DNA of 33,470 nt from Candidatus Helarchaeota ASGARD archaeon Hel_GB_B (GTDB lineage: Archaea; Asgardarchaeota; Lokiarchaeia; Helarchaeales; HEL-GB-B). The notes below the pieces were generated by a model, which was not told the origin of the DNA, did not search any database, and saw only the letters and a program-made list of their open reading frames with translations. The stretch covers positions 1 to 33,470 of the forward strand of contig SUPR01000034.1 of NCBI GenBank assembly GCA_005191425.1. Direction: 5' to 3'. This document shows, one piece after another, positions 33,307 through 33,470 of the stretch (the first letter of the stretch is position 1; each line of letters opens with the position of its first letter). The translations under genes were made by a program, and so were the position numbers.

Positions 33307-33352
33307 CTAGTGATATACAAGAGGTTGACACATTTCTGAGGTAATTTAGAAG

Positions 33353-33470
33353 ATGACTTCTAACTATAAATATTACGAAAGATTAATATACCGTGTCAAT
33401 AGTACGAATGGCATTCTTGATATGCCAATCCTCTGTCCAAATACCAATAATGGGTGTTCTTCATTGAATA
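33353..33470 (+). CDS. Start of an unknown gene, cut by the window end
   Basis: ATG with GAGGTAA eight bases upstream and a TATA box 50 bases upstream opens 39 codons without a stop up to the edge. The product begins MTSNYKYYERLIYRVNST and then has NGILDMPILCPNTNNGCSSL. The two Cys could be the first half of a zinc-binding site. Too little is present to assign a family. Confidence 0.6.
   Translation, partial: MTSNYKYYERLIYRVNSTNGILDMPILCPNTNNGCSSLN

Larger units (their letters stand above)
32900..33352. other. Gap between alba and the terminal gene
   Basis: Starts with the alba terminator and ends with the promoter and ribosome-binding site of the gene at 33353. A second TATA-like AAATATATAAAT lies near 33245-33256. 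Between about 33000 and 33240 I find no ORF, tRNA or supported RNA structure; a T7 tract after CATCG (about 33062-33074) could be another terminator. Confidence 0.4.

Noticed and set aside
1..33470. CRISPR arrays, tRNA or rRNA genes, transposase or integrase genes
   Set aside because: Looked for on both strands; no regularly spaced repeats, cloverleaf-like GC-rich segments or recombinase motifs were found.

Overview
The window comes from an AT-rich archaeon. The archaeal assignment rests on transcription factor E (30197-30715), an Alba chromatin protein (32615-32899), a GPN-loop GTPase, an archaeal coiled-coil protein of the COG1340 type, a Mer-like flavin/F420 oxidoreductase, TATA-type promoters and Shine-Dalgarno sites of the GGTGA type followed by ATG or TTG starts. 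An Asgard (Lokiarchaeia-like) origin is my inference from the AT-rich coding style, a small ubiquitin-like ORF and a very long TPR/coiled-coil protein carrying an SCP2-like domain; no rRNA is present to confirm it. I see no tRNA, rRNA, CRISPR array, insertion sequence or integrase.

Layout. 1-6058: a subtilase with a C-terminal membrane anchor (minus), a nitroreductase converging on a PHP phosphoesterase, then ThiL, a GNAT acetyltransferase and a metallo-beta-lactamase-fold hydrolase (plus). 6053-8322: a minus-strand run of coiled-coil protein, multi-pass membrane protein and truncated ubiquitin-like protein. 8611-9933: a 440-residue orphan with a palindrome beside its promoter. 10206-11829: a CinA-type protein and the GPN-loop GTPase, probably one transcript. 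11884-14634: a 916-residue membrane protein with five TPR-like repeats, an SCP2-like domain, two membrane segments and four more repeats. 15106-26491: metabolic genes (SDR reductase, Mer-like enzyme with a cysteine-bearing insert, sugar kinase, MaoC hydratase, isopropylmalate/homocitrate synthase-family enzyme, two-subunit CoA-transferase-superfamily enzyme) interleaved with a PLD-like nuclease, a frame-disrupted Lrp regulator, a 53-residue ribbon-helix-helix regulator, a GNAT and a pair of unknown proteins. 26526-29846 (minus): SF2 helicase, P-loop kinase-like ATPase and TatD nuclease. 30197-32899: TFE, a protein with a C-terminal helix-hairpin-helix, and Alba. A gene begins at 33353 and runs off the end.

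How the genes work together. Most are single genes or pairs. The acyl-CoA-type enzymes fit oxidation or remodelling of acyl-CoA compounds, and the Mer-like protein fits one-carbon (H4MPT) or other F420/flavin chemistry. The most unusual items are the TPR-SCP2-membrane protein, the coiled-coil/membrane/ubiquitin-like operon, the zinc-knuckle-like insert in the Mer-like enzyme, and helix-hairpin-helix tails on two otherwise unknown proteins. Three loci (about 10002, 18391 and 27961) show single-base reading-frame breaks in homopolymer runs, so indel errors in the assembly should be considered before real gene decay.
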